64,000 nucleotides of DNA from Tetragonia tetragonoides (lineage: Eukaryota > Streptophyta > Magnoliopsida > Caryophyllales > Aizoaceae). The position numbers were made by a program, and so were the translations under genes. The stretch covers positions 42,554,766-42,618,765 of the forward strand of contig CM076147.1 in the NCBI GenBank assembly GCA_038025085.1. The letters run 5' to 3'. How positions within the stretch are numbered: the first letter of the stretch is position 1; every line of letters begins with the position of its first letter. The notes beneath the pieces are model-generated. The model ran no database searches. It was not told where the DNA came from and saw only the letters and a program-made list of their open reading frames with translations. Below are positions 10,834 through 22,020 of the stretch, piece after piece.

Positions 10834-13224
10834 TTAGCATTTATCATTTGTAGATCATCTAATCCTATAAATTTAGTACCTACTTAAGATGTCCCATCAT
10901 AGATCTAATCTAAGTTGTTGTTCTTGTTCTCTTGTTTTTTGGGTGCAAATCCAAGTTGTTGATAATGTGTCATGTGTGTGTGTATGTGGCTCCAAAAGAT
11001 AATATCCAAAGTGTGCCTCTAATTCTGCCCTCCCTCACATGGGAAAAGATCCGAGAGGCCGTCCCACGGTCCATCTTCTTCACCTGAAGGTCCACTTAAA
11101 TAATACGATCGAGAGTACTCATTTATTTATAGTTCTCTACAATATGATTCAACTAGTCTCTCACATAAAAGTTTTACATATAATTTGCTCATCCACGATT
11201 TCACGTGCCACGTGTCAAAATGGATGTGAAGCCACGTGGGTCTCTTCCTCGGATGCTCTATGCCATTGAGCTAAAATATCGCAAGGAAACAAAAAATGCT
11301 TAGAGACATTATTAATTATTATACAGTGTAGATCTCTAATGTACATTATTTATATGTGTTTACTGAGTGTACAGCATAACAAGAACAAAATTGCAGAAAC
11401 TCCCAAGATATGCGTTACAGGGACACACAGACAAACAGTAAACATTATACACCTTCTACCACTCGTGCTAACTTGGAACTACTGCTGGGGTTTATTTGTG
11501 CATTTGCTTACATTGAGCTCGTGCACTGCTCGCGAACATCAACTTAAACTTTGTAGTTACGGGGCCGGGTAATAACCAAAAGAGGGGTGTTATACTGGCC
11601 GGTATGTGCAATTTCATTACGAGCTGCAATTTACACCCCAATTAAAACTGAACACATAAATACTTGTAAAGAGAAATGAATTTCTTTTTCTGATTCCTGT
11701 TATAGTGCTTCTCAACCACGGCCAACCCCTGCCCTTCCTAGAAGCCAGTAGAAAGTGCAACCCCTTAGTTTGTTTCATATCTCTTTTGCATGTTGGTAAT
11801 AATATTCACTACGATTTTTTAACAAAACAAAACAAAGAAAAAAGAACAAAAAATTGGCCTAACTTTCGTCAAACTCTTTGATGAATTGATGTGGAATATG
11901 GATGGTGACACAACTTTCGTCCCACCTCTAAATTTTAAGTGAACGAGAAAAGAGTGTTTATAAGTTACTCTATAAGGTATTTAATCCTGTTAGCCTACCC
12001 CCAGTATTTGATGGAAAAGGTTGTGAAGGGTTATTTGGTCGTGTTGAGAATTATAGGCCAGAGTTTTTCAATTCTCACCCAAAAAAAAAAAAAAAACATA
12101 GATTTTTACTAACATGAAACTAACTACTCTATTTTTTGAAGATCGAACAAATCTTACAAACTTTGACTATTTATTTATGAAAATATAAAAGGATTTACCG
12201 GTTAGATTCATTTTAAATAGTACTTTTGGAAAATTATATTTTTTTATAATTTATATGTTCATATACGTATAATTATTTAAGGTCAAAGTGATGCATTGAA
12301 GAACGTGTAAAAGTAAATATTAAGGTTTTTCTAAATCAGATATAGTATTATGAGGAGGTTTGCATCAAAGATTTCTAATATAAAATATCAACTATACATA
12401 ATGCAACTTAATTTAAGTATGTTATAAAACTCCAAAATGTTGTCTTAAAAAAGGTATATAAGTCCAAAATTTTCTTTTTGGTGTGCTTAAAGTAAAAAAA
12501 GAAAAAAGAAAAAAATAGTACACATTTTTTAAGTACTACATATATATGAGATTTAGGATGAAAATAATCATTTCATTACATGTATCAATGAATCTCCTAT
12601 CAAAATGATATATCGATGTTTGAGTTAGTTATTTAGACTGAAATAAAGGACATGTTTTTTTCCTTAAAGCAAAAGATAATAATAAAATTTCAGAGTATTT
12701 TCTTCCCATATATACAATAACACACAAGCCATCTCTCACATTGCTTTTCATCTATTATTATTACAAATTTCATGTTTTCTCGGAGAGGTACCGAACATCT
12801 AGTCAATGTAATCACTCAATCTTCAATTTAGTTTCTAAAATAACACACCCTATTTTCTTTTTTATTGTTTTTATTTTGATATTAGCACATTGCACACCTT
12901 ATTTTCTTAGAACATCAGTATAGTCTATAGTTGTCAAAATTATCCCACCGTTTTCGCCTTTAATTACCCTCACTAATTGACCTCTCCTAGATCCTCCCTA
13001 TAAGTCCATACATCCCATCCAGTCAAAAATCTCCATAAGAGAGTCAATTTTTTTTTAATTTTTAAGAAGAAATAAATTTAAGTAGTCTATTAATGTCAAA
13101 CTGGAAAACCCATCATTCTTCTGTGCTTTAAAGCAGTACGACACCGTTTAATACTTCCAGAATCCAATGTTTGGCCTTTCACCGTAGATAGAACAACTAT
13201 TACGTTGACCCACACACACCCATC
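10834..13224. other. Intergenic DNA upstream of the coiled-coil gene
   Basis: No gene found. It contains the G-box cluster at about 11201-11240 and long A/T-rich stretches (11800-12900). The last few hundred bases are presumably promoter of the gene at 13410. Confidence 0.5.
11201..11240. promoter_or_regulatory. Cluster of three G-box (CACGTG) elements
   Basis: Three ACGTG cores occur within 40 bases: tCACGTGcc, cCACGTGtc and cCACGTGgg. CACGTG is the binding core of plant bHLH (PIF/MYC) and bZIP (ABF/HY5) factors. The cluster lies about 2.2 kb upstream of the coiled-coil gene and no nearer gene was recognised, so its target is unknown. Confidence 0.4.
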
Positions 13225-13250
13225 CCCTCTCTCTCTCTCTCTCTCTCCTT
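13225..13250 (+). repeat. (CT)n tract in the probable 5' leader of the coiled-coil gene
   Basis: CT dinucleotide run about 140 bases upstream of the start codon. Similar tracts lie just upstream of the OTU and RidA start codons in this window. Confidence 0.6.
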
Positions 13251-13359
13251 CCTTGCAAATACACTACTACTAAGCTTAAGCTAGTCACTTTCCCCTTTCT
13301 TTCTCTCTCAAGCAAATATCCAGCTTCTCCATTTTCTCTCTCCTCAAACTTCAATATCC

Positions 13360-13410
13360 ATGGCGAACATTAGCACTATAACCCACCATTTAGTCAAACA
13401 CCAACAATAA
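13360..13410 (+). CDS. Upstream ORF of 16 codons overlapping the main start (TAATG)
   Basis: ATG GCG AAC opens a 16-residue frame (MANISTITHHLVKHQQ) whose TAA stop at 13408-13410 shares its A with the main ATG at 13410. Such stop-start overlap would couple uORF termination to main-frame initiation. Whether the leader includes this ATG depends on the transcription start, which cannot be fixed from sequence. The peptide has no recognised family. Confidence 0.4.
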   Translation: MANISTITHHLVKHQQ

Positions 13411-16400
13411 TGAAGATCACCCCAAACACAGACCTAACCGCTCTTCTCTCCTCAAAAAACCCACCTCCCTCTCAAAAACCCCCAGATCTTCCCAAAAAAC
13501 AAAAACCCACCACCACAACTCGCCGGAAAACCACTCGGAAAACCGCCCGTACTCCTAAAAAAGGGGGCCCACCTACTCCACTTCTTCGCTGGAACTTCCA
13601 TGAGGAGAGAGAAAGAGAAAGAGAAAGAGAAACTCCCCCTTTGTTGGATGTCAACAACAATAAGAATATAAATAGCAATGTCGCCGACGAGAAGTTGCCG
13701 GAGACTCGCCGTAAAACCAGGAGAGAGAAAGTAACAGCTGGAGCTGCCCCTTTGTCTGCCCGGAAACTTGCGGCTGCCCTGTGGAAGCTCCAGGTGGTGG
13801 AGAATAATAATGGTGATGGTGTTGGTGATGGAGAGGAGCAACGACGAACAAGGAAGAGAGAGAATGGAGATCGGTTAGGGTTTAAGGTGTGTTTTAATTC
13901 GTTGTTTGAGACTCAAGATCTGAACTTTTCCAAGGTTCGGTTTTGATTGATTATTAATCCATGTTTTTCATTTTTCTTTGTTACTTCCTGATTATTGGGT
14001 TGTTTCTGCTAATTTCAGAACCTGGTCTTTTTAATTTGGGTATTGTGGGTTGGAGAAAAAATGGGTTAAATAACTATTGCATAGGAATTTGTTAAGTGGG
14101 TATCTTTGATTAACTTGCTATTCGTTCATATTATGGGGGAAATTAGTGTTTACTACTTAATGAAAATGATGTGAGATTGGTGGTTAAAGGTAACAAAGGT
14201 TGAAGCTAATGTATTTGTGGGGTCATTGGATAAGCCCCTTGACAATGAGATCAATGATTTTGTGTTTGAGGTTGTGGGAGATTCACTCTTATTTTCTTAC
14301 TCCATTGATTGGGTAATAAATGTTATTTTTTAGCTTAGGTAATGGACCAGTGCATTAATTTGATTGCTTCATTGAATTTGAAGTTCCTATCCATTATTAC
14401 TCATTTTGGTGGTAAAAGTACAAAATCATCAAGTTCTATGTAGCTCAATGGTTGAGTTTTTCATGTGTATGAATGAATGAACTTCAATAGACGATTTCTT
14501 CAAATCATCATCCTGTACTTTTATGGTGTTTATATTTTCCTTTTGGTCCCTGGGGTTCGGGGGCGGGGGTGTTAAGTTATCAAAGCTGTTAGCAGCTGCT
14601 ATCAAGATGTGAATGCTTGTTGTTTAAGACGTCCCAAGTATCAGGATATGTATGGATTATGATGATGGGATGACCTACCAGTGTATCTCTGTGATCACAG
14701 TGCCTTTTGAGTAGTATCAAGTGCTAATTAAGGTAGTTTTAGTATTCCTTTTTCGTAAAAAATCTTCTCAGTTGGATGTTGCGGTTTATGGATGTGGTGC
14801 TCAAGGAATAATTTCAATCATACCATAGTGTTCTAATACACTGGTAATTACTATATTTGGCTTAATTAGTTTTATCCCTGAAACGGTGCTCGGTTCATGA
14901 CAAACCATCATGAATGAGTACATCAAACTCAGTTGCCGAATCAATTAGATGTAGACTAAACTTGTGAAGGTCTCACTGGGTGTTGGTTATTTTTTTTAAG
15001 AATTCGTGCTGTTTCTTTTAAAGCCTCACTTTGCTGTTTGTTTTGCAGCCTGAGGTTGGCCAAGATGGTGATCGATTGCCCTGTCATCATGCTAGCAGAG
15101 AATGTGGTTCTGATGCGAAGGATCCGCTTAGGAGCCCATGCTCTGTTAATGGTCCAATCAATGGATACCTTTGCGAGGTACATATTTCTAATCTGAAAAT
15201 CAACCTATTTAACTTTGGTGTAGACATGTGTAAGGAATGGACCCTTGGTAAGATATGCCTCATGTCATATCTGTTGCTTGAAAGGATTGCTATGGATGCC
15301 CTGTACAATACTTACAATTGATTAACACCCCCCCAACCCCCCCCCCCCCCCCCAAAAAAAAAAAGAAAACAAAACAAAAAACAGAGCTTACAAATTGATG
15401 ACTTGGATTTACATATGCTATTTGTTGAATTGATTCAATTGACATTCTTTGGTTAATGGCTTTGCATTTTAAACAATTTTTTTCTGCTCGATTCTAATGA
15501 GGATTTCATTCTTATCTTCCCTATTTAGCGACAATCTCCTTTCCAGTTCTCTAACTATGCTATGGAGGGTGCAACTAAATGGGACCCAGTTTGCTCAAAT
15601 GAAAATTCCGATGATCTGGAGGTACTTGACCAGAAAGTAAATGCTGCCTCAATGATCTCTGAACTTCAAACAGAACTTGAGCAGGCTCGACAACGCATTG
15701 AAGAGCTGGAATCAGAAAGGCGAACCTCAAAGAAGAAGCTTGAACACTTTTTGAAAAAACTCAGTGAGGAAAGGGCAGCTTGGCGCAGCAGAGAACATGA
15801 AAAAGTCCGCACAATCATTGACGATGTCAAATCTGACTTGAGCCGAGAAAGGAAGAATCGCCAGAGACTAGAAATTGTGAATTCTAAGTTAGTCAATGAG
15901 CTGGCCGAAGCAAAGCTATCAGCAAAGAGGTATATGCAGGACTATGAGGAAGAGAGGAAAGCCCGAGAGTTAATGGAAGAGGTGTGTGATGAGCTTGCAA
16001 AGGAAATCGGAGAGGACAAGGCCGAAGTCGATTCACTGAAGAAGGAGTGCATGAAGGTTCGCGAGGAAGTTGAAGATGAAAGGAAAATGTTGCAGATGGC
16101 TGAGGTATGGCGGGAAGAACGTGTGCAGATGAAGCTTATTGATGCAAAAGTGGCCCTTGATCAGAAGTATTCATATATGAACCAGCTTACAGCTGAGCTT
16201 GAAAAGTTTCTAAGGTCAAAAGGTGCCAGCCTGGATGTTAGTGAGATGAGGGAAGTCGACATGCTTTGTCGTGCTGCTGCATCAGTGAACATCCAAGACA
16301 TCAAAGAGTTCACATACGAGCCATCAAACTCGGACGATATATTTACCGTTGTCGAAGAAATGGCCATGGCTGAAGGCAATGAGAGAGAGATCGAACCATG

Positions 16401-17082
16401 CATCGAATACAGCTCTGTTAGCCATGCATCTAAAGGACATACTTTGAGCCCTGAAATCAACAGCCACAGTAAAGACAGCATTCACAGACTTTCAAATGTA
16501 TATTTCAATCAGAATGGTGATGCAGATGACGATGGGAGTACCGGATGGGAGACGGTCAGCCATGCCGAGGATCAAGGCTCAAGTTATTCACCCGAAGGAA
16601 GCATCATGTCAGTTAATAAGACGTGCAGGGATAGTAATGTCTCTGGAAGTTGCACCGAATGGGAAGAACAGGTAGGTGATGAAACACCTGTCACTGAAAT
16701 CAGCGAAGTGTGCTCTGTTCCATCGAAGCACATAAAGAAGGTAAAATCCATAACGAGGCTTTGGCGATCAGGCCCCAATAATGGTGACAACTACAAGATA
16801 ATATCCGTGGATGGCATGCACGGAAGGCTATCCAACGGAAGGGTTTCCAACGGGGCTGTCATGTCCCCTGATCGTGGGTCCTGGAAAGGTGGGATTAGCC
16901 CATCAGACACGGTGGGATGGAGCTCACCTGAATCTGGGAATCCCCACATTAATCGGGGAATGAAGGGTTGCATTGAATGGCCCCGTGGTGCTCAGAAGAA
17001 CAGCTTGAAGCATAAACTTCTGGAGGCTAGGATGGAGAGTCAGAAAATCCAACTACGGCAAGTTCTAAAGCAGAAGATTTGA
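13410..17082 (+). CDS. Coiled-coil protein, At1g50660/At3g20350 (USO1-like / BRANCHLESS TRICHOME-related) family
   Basis: Exons 13410-13934, 15049-15177 and 15529-17082 join in phase to 735 aa, close to the roughly 725 aa I recall for the Arabidopsis relative. The N-terminus (1-120) is basic, low-complexity and rich in Pro, Thr and Lys, with a repeated Glu-Arg tract. A conserved SARKLAAALWKLQ block follows. A long coiled coil runs from about residue 261 to 445 with the family signatures SEERAAWRSREHEKVR, EVCDELAKEIGEDKAE and MAEVWREERVQMKLIDAK. The tail is Ser-rich and ends with GCIEWPRGAQKNSLK and LKQKI, as in the Arabidopsis proteins. There is no signal peptide or membrane segment. Annotations such as 'intracellular transport USO1-like' or 'actin cytoskeleton-regulatory PAN-like' reflect coiled-coil similarity only, so the molecular function is not established. 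A 16-codon uORF abuts the start. Intron 2 contains a long C homopolymer (15328-15353). Confidence 0.9.
15328..15364 (+). repeat. C/A homopolymer tract in intron 2 of the coiled-coil gene
   Basis: Seven C, two A, seventeen C, then an A run. Such tracts are unstable and prone to sequencing error. It lies about 165 bases before the exon 3 acceptor. Confidence 0.8.
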
Positions 17083-17990
17083 ACTTCATGTGGAAACAAA
17101 ACAAAACAGTAAGTAGCTAGATTTCCCATTCTCCCTAGCCCTGTAAGTTACCAATCTTTCGAGGCCCTGTTAGATGAGTAAGCATTATGAAACGTAGGTA
17201 ATAAAACCCGTGTTACTAAGTGGTCTCATGGATAAGGGGTTGTTCCTGCTTCTCCACCAAGCTCCCAGATGAGAATGCTCTTGCTAGGAATTTTGTTTAC
17301 CTGCTCTCCAACACACAGCATTAACTAAGGTGAAATAATTATGATTCTGGTTGGAACTGGTGTTATATTCTTTGAAAAATTAGTGGCACCTGTGTGTCAA
17401 TTTAAGTTGTAGCATAGTCATTGTAAGATTAGTGTTGGCAGAGCAGATTTCTCTTATGTATTTTACTAGTAGATCATCTATATTCGTTAACTGGTGAAAC
17501 AATTCAGGAAAGTAAATTCGCAATTGGAGACTAATCTCACTAATTGTTTGTTGTTTTCCTCGATGAAGTTATGAAAGCAACACCCAAAGGTCTGATGTAT
17601 TACCTCATATGGGATATGCTAATTGAACTCAAGTAAACTCAATACCATTGAACATAATTGAATACCATTATACTGAACTAAACACCACTGAAGTGAATTC
17701 AACATTAGTGACCTGAACTAAACCGCATAGTAATATGTGAGATGAAAAAATGTGCATTTCTGAACTGAATTGTATACTACTAATTAAACTGAACTAAACA
17801 CCACTGAATTAAATGGCAAACCACTAAACTGTCTCGAGATCTCCACTAAACTGAATTGACTAGCTATTTCCTAATGAAAACACCCTAAGTCATAGATATT
17901 GAGCAATAAGTCATAGACTGATAAGCGCAATTGAAATACTTAGAATTATTATGTTTCAAATTACATTCCATCTCTAAGGCAAAAGCAATT
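17083..17990. other. 3' flank of the coiled-coil gene and intergenic repeat
   Basis: The first few hundred bases are probably 3' UTR. From about 17340, 'gttatattctttga' onward matches 29106 onward and marks the edge of the KIB segmental duplication. From 17620 to 17870 there are degenerate copies of 'actgaactaaacaccactgaa', related to the repeat at 10490-10610. Confidence 0.55.
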
Positions 17991-20169
17991 TTAAATCCAA
18001 CACCACCTAAAATGCTCTGTTGTACAACAGAAATCCATCATCGCATCTTCACCAACATGATACTTGCCGTCGTCTAACGAGTAGTACAGAATGTTGTTGT
18101 CTTGAGTCCTTGAAAGGTATATCCTGTTGCTCATACCAACCTCTCTAGCCACTGTTGAAGCAGATGAATTAGGTCCAATACACAACACATAATTTCCCAA
18201 TCTTTTTAATTTAACCCAGTTATGTGAATGGTTGAAGCTAAACACATAAAGTGGGCGTCCGATATCACCAGTGATAACGGATAACAATTCTCCTTCACAC
18301 TCGACTAGATGGTATGTCCTCCCAGGTAAATGGCGTATTTTGGGTTTACCATAAACTTGCCAACTCGCTTCTCCTCCCACTAACTTGAACACCCCAAGAT
18401 GCTTACGCCTATCCACAAAATAAAATGCACCACCAAGATAAACAGGATTGTTTCTACTTGGTAGAAATTTCCCTTGTTGATTGTCAAACACCTTCGACTC
18501 CCACTCTTTTTTTCCAGAAACATGATAATAGATGCATATAGAATTATCTCCGTCTCTGCTAATTCCAACCGTTAAACATTCTGGAGAGGTTGGGCAGGTT
18601 GAGAATCCAATGGCGGAAAGATCATGTCTATGTATATCCTTAAGAGGAGGAAGAAAACTAGTCACCCTTGTGAAAGGATTGAAATACTGCAAGGAATCAC
18701 CTACACCAATGAGTAGCCAACCATCCTTGGAGAAATGGATGAAAGTTTCAGATCTCAATAACACGGGAATGAACATGGAACATGAGTCCCTCCGACCTGG
18801 GTCCATCACTTTGCATAATCCCTCGTCATTTTTAGATAATATGAACAAAGGGGGTGAGTTATCCGGTCTCCGTTGATGAGGAAGTGTTGATTGAAAGTAT
18901 TTGGAGGTGGCTCGTAAGTTTAAGTAATCAAGCAAATGTAAATACTTTGTAGAGATCAAATCTATCAAATCCCTTTGGAGCAAAGAGAAAACGTTCTTTT
19001 CGGAAGTCGTATTATGTTCTGGCGAGGACTTATTCTGTTGATCAATGATATGTAGTGTATTGACGACATTAGGCTTCCTTTGTTCGCCTCCTCGTAATAA
19101 TCTGTCAGTACTGTGAAGAAAACCAAGAGAGGTTACAATGTAAGTCCAACCCTCAATTATTTTGGTATAACTAATGGATCAACCTACTAAAAGCATTTTA
19201 GCATGAACTTAAAAAGAAGCCTGTGGCTCCAGTGGAGCTTTGTTCAATCTTGAAGACAGTTTATAGCATCCTTATAACTAAGGACTCCCCATGCCAATGC
19301 CAGGCTATACTTCAAGCATTAAGGGACGAGACAACGAATGCACATTCCCATGCGTTTTACTCATTCTTTATGAAGAACAAAAAAAAAAAAAAAAAAAAAA
19401 AGTTATTACTAACCTTTGATCGTGTGGCATGACCCAGTTAGGACAGTAGGAAGATTCCACCAAATTTTGGCACCTCCATAAGGCTGTCAAACTACGATCT
19501 TCTAATCGGTACAAATACAAGATCCGATCTTTGACATTTTGTTCTACAAAGATATACACAGAGTTTGCTTCAACACTACCTTCAGATGATTTAGTTGCCG
19601 AGCACCAGGTGGAATTAGTGGCGAGGAAAAAAGCACGTTCACCCAAGCAATGAACCTCAACCCATGTGTTCAACTGTAAGTTCAATTCCCAAACCTTAAC
19701 ACAACTGATTTCAACTAGCGGGCTTTCGTCCTCGTGACAAACCCAAATCATGTAAACCTTGCCACATGATTCAAGCATATAATAATCAGTGTGGCTTAAG
19801 CTATTGTCAAGAAAGTTTGGGAGCCCCAGGTGATGCAAGGTGACCACCGAATTCACACTGCCATCATCCCTTTCATTAGCAACCGCAACCACATCCACTG
19901 CAAAAAAAAAAACGACGTTGTTTGAACACGGTAGCCATCATCATCATAATCGTCAATACAAGCCAGAGCATAGCTGACCCCGTTGCATGCCACTGTATGA
20001 GTGACATTTAGGTAATGATCATCGTCTTGAATAATCTCAGATAATGTTTGGGATGCCCATGCCCCCAATGCCCCCAATGCCCCGTTTCGATTCAGAGGAC
20101 ACCAATAAACAAACCGGTCACGAAACACTAAGAGGACGCAATTTCTCATCCTGCTCCTTCCTTTTCCAT
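17991..20169 (-). pseudogene. Two-domain F-box/DUF295 (KIB-like) gene, first domain damaged, second intact (copy 1)
   Basis: Two exons: 19414-20169 and 17991-19110 (donor GTTAGT, acceptor CACAG, phase 2). Exon 2 is fully open. It has a linker, an F-box-like segment (LIDLISTKYLHLLDYLNLRA) and a complete DUF295/KIB beta-propeller-type domain with GLCKVMDPGRRDSCS, FYFVDRRKHLGVFKL, YHLVECEGELLSV and NRIYLSRTQDNNILYYSLDDGKYH. Exon 1 carries the C-terminal part of another DUF295 domain (TVACNGVSYALACIDD, LYRLEDRSLTALWRC). It is damaged: the ATG homologous to copy 2 (20169) meets a stop after seven codons, roughly 100 codons of N-terminal domain are missing by comparison, and the frame shifts at an 11-base A run (19902-19912). 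KIB-type F-box proteins are presumed SCF substrate receptors. The lesion at the homopolymer could be an assembly error, but the N-terminal deletion looks real. Confidence 0.7.
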
Positions 20170-20189
20170 TGATGCGTTCCGCCTACGAA

Positions 20190-20520
20190 ACCTATGTAGG
20201 TGATTGCAACCCAATAATGGAACAATAGGTTTTTAGAAGATCACACACACAATAATTTAAACTCTTCACACACTTTCCTGGCCTCAATCAATACGTTTTT
20301 TTTTTTTGAGGTGTATATATATGAATCAAAAATAGGGTTTGTGGTAACAGAGGTTACCAAATAAGAGTAGTACTCTGCTTCGTACAGGTACAAAGTGCAA
20401 CCAAATAAGGAAGGAGAGATTGAGAGAAAGACAAATACAGAAAAAAAAAGGAAGGAAAAAAGTTTTTTTTTTTTTTTTGGGCTAACGGCTTCCTTTTAGC
20501 ATATGTCTTCGCCAGCATGA
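20190..20520. other. Upstream flank of KIB copy 1, duplicated at 31800-31960
   Basis: The sequence around 'agggtttgtggtaacagagg' (20333 on) through 'caaccaaataaggaagg' recurs at 31850-31940, upstream of KIB copy 2. The duplication therefore included putative promoter sequence. Both copies are followed by purine-rich, partly homopolymeric DNA. Confidence 0.5.
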
Positions 20521-21135
20521 TACTCCTTCCGTCCTTTTTTCTCCTACCCACTTCTTTTTGCACGGAGTTTGTTGAGAGTTGTTTTTGGAACAAAAATTCC
20601 TTATTTGCCCTTAATTTAACATAAAAGAGAGTGTGAGTTAGTAGTGGGTTGGAAAGTAATGATGACAAGAAAAAATAAGGATAAATGAGTCTTATAATAC
20701 TCAAAGTATTACTAAAAAGGGAAGTGGGTAGGAGAAAAAAGAACAGATGTAAAAGGAAAGTGGGTAGAAGAAAAAAAACGAAGGGAGTATTACTTCTCAT
20801 TGTCAAGCGAGTAGTAAACAATCTTGTTGTGGTGAAGCCTTGGAAGGTAGATCCTGTTCCTCATCTCATCCTCTCCTGCTATAGCTGAAAAAGATGAATT
20901 AGGTCCAATAAACAAAATACGATTTCCCAAGTTGTCCAATTCAACCCAGTTGTTATTTGAATGGTTGAACTCAAACACTTGAAGCCACTCTCCCATAGTA
21001 CCAATGAACACAAATATCAATTCTCTATCGCACTCGACGAGATGATATGAATGATGTTGTGTATAGAGTGTTTGAGGTTCACTATAAACCCGCCAACTCG
21101 CTTGCCCTTCCGCCGACTCTAGAGCTAATGGTGCA
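20490..21135 (-). pseudogene. C-terminal fragment of an F-box/DUF295 (KIB-like) gene (copy 3)
   Basis: Reading from 21135 the frame gives ALESAEGQASWRVYSEPQ, then YHLVECDRELIFVFIG, NWVELDNLGNRILFIGPNSS and RNRIYLPRLHHNKIVYYSLD. This is the last third of a DUF295 domain. It is closest to copies 1 and 2 but distinct. The frame is interrupted by the MITE at 20523-20787, and beyond it the sequence soon reaches a stop. No upstream part is present, because unrelated DNA and a Helitron-like border at 21492 follow. It is not expected to be functional. Confidence 0.8.
20523..20787. mobile_element. Stowaway-like MITE inserted in a KIB gene fragment
   Basis: The 265-base element has ends CTCCTTCCGTCC... 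and ...CGAAGGGAG and is flanked by TA dinucleotides (20521-20522 and 20788-20789). Inverted arms extend through TTTTCTCCTACCCACTT and its complement. TA target and CTCCCTCCGT-like termini are Stowaway (Tc1/mariner) hallmarks. Removing the element and one TA rejoins the KIB frame as ...SLDNEKYHAGEDIC, matching ...SLDDGKYHVGEDAM in copy 1, so the empty site is precisely defined. Confidence 0.85.
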
Positions 21136-21491
21136 AATTGTATGTATAATGTATGTCATCATGATGTTAACCCCTCCACTGGTACACAGCCAAAGACAAC
21201 AAGACATGTTCATTTCTTTTTTATCGCAAAACAGGGGTTTTGCTTAGCTAATTAATTTCCTATCTAATGTGAATATATATTCACATCAACAGAAAATTCA
21301 AAATGAAACTTTTATCAGAGAGAAGATTGGTTGACTGTTTGAAGTGATGAAAATTTTGTGAATTGGCGGTTTAGTTTTGGTTAAAGAAAAGAGGAGAAAG
21401 AGAGGCCATTTTACTCCTTCCAGGTTATTTATTTTCATCGCTCAAAGGATTCGTGTATGTTAGTGTTGAGCTTTGAGGTTTTATGTTACAA
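21136..21491. other. Intergenic DNA without recognisable genes
   Basis: A/T-rich. It ends at the second Helitron-like CTAG border. Confidence 0.5.
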
Positions 21492-22020
21492 CTAGTGTAC
21501 ATGCTTGTGCAATGTACGAAATGTTTCAGCTCTTTTTGATTATTTTTTTAAATTAATATTTTTTGGTGGGTTGCTTTACTTCTAACTTTGTTGTAATATT
21601 TTTTTTTTTTTTTTTGTTTTGGTGCTAATTTTGTAATTAACTGGTAAATAAACTAAAACAACACTAAGGCAGGATTTGAAAAGGTTCATCCGCAACCTAA
21701 CTCTTAATTTGTTTGTTGCATTATAGTTCAACTTATTATGATTATTCATACCGTAAACTTTGATCTACATTTGACCGAGTGCGTAGGAAACGATTATTAG
21801 CCTTTTATTAACAAATTTGAGAATACTCTGTTACAAAGTTTTTCTACTAAAGATTATCATAGTAGACAATGAATCGAAATGAACCAAGTACATCAAAAAT
21901 TTATTGAAAGTTGAAACAAATTCTGGGTGACCCATGTCCCAACGCGGCATCGCCCATGTCCTAGCGCCAACGTCTGATCATGTCCCACAAGTCCCGTGTC
22001 CCATGGGTGAAATCAGAGTT
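21492..22020 (-). mobile_element. Helitron-like 3' terminal module (copy B)
   Basis: On the minus strand it ends GTACATTGCACAAGCATGTACACTAG-T in pieces equivalent to copy A: a small stem (GTAC-ATT-GCAC), about ten bases, CTAG, host T. The block 21530-21715 matches 1745-1925. The block 21720-21900 is an inverted match of 39690-39880 (cactcggtcaaat, taataaaaggctaataattg). A short GC-rich stretch with 'cccatgtcc' motifs (21930-22010) links it to the tandem repeats, as at 28590 and 39605. Confidence 0.5.

Noticed and set aside
11226..11275. tRNA-like A box on the minus strand (TAGCTCAATGGCATAGAGC)
   Set aside because: No B box at the expected distance, no tail and no duplication, so neither a tRNA gene nor a SINE can be supported.
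13452..13841. 129-codon minus-strand frame opposite exon 1 of the coiled-coil gene
   Set aside because: Shadow of a purine-rich coding exon; no family features.
14435..14465. 'tagctcaatggttgag', tRNA A-box-like, in intron 1 of the coiled-coil gene
   Set aside because: No B box or A-tail found downstream.
19902..19912. A very short intron at the poly-T run of KIB copy 1 exon 1
   Set aside because: GT to AG would be about 16 bases, too short to splice. A homopolymer frameshift is the simpler reading.
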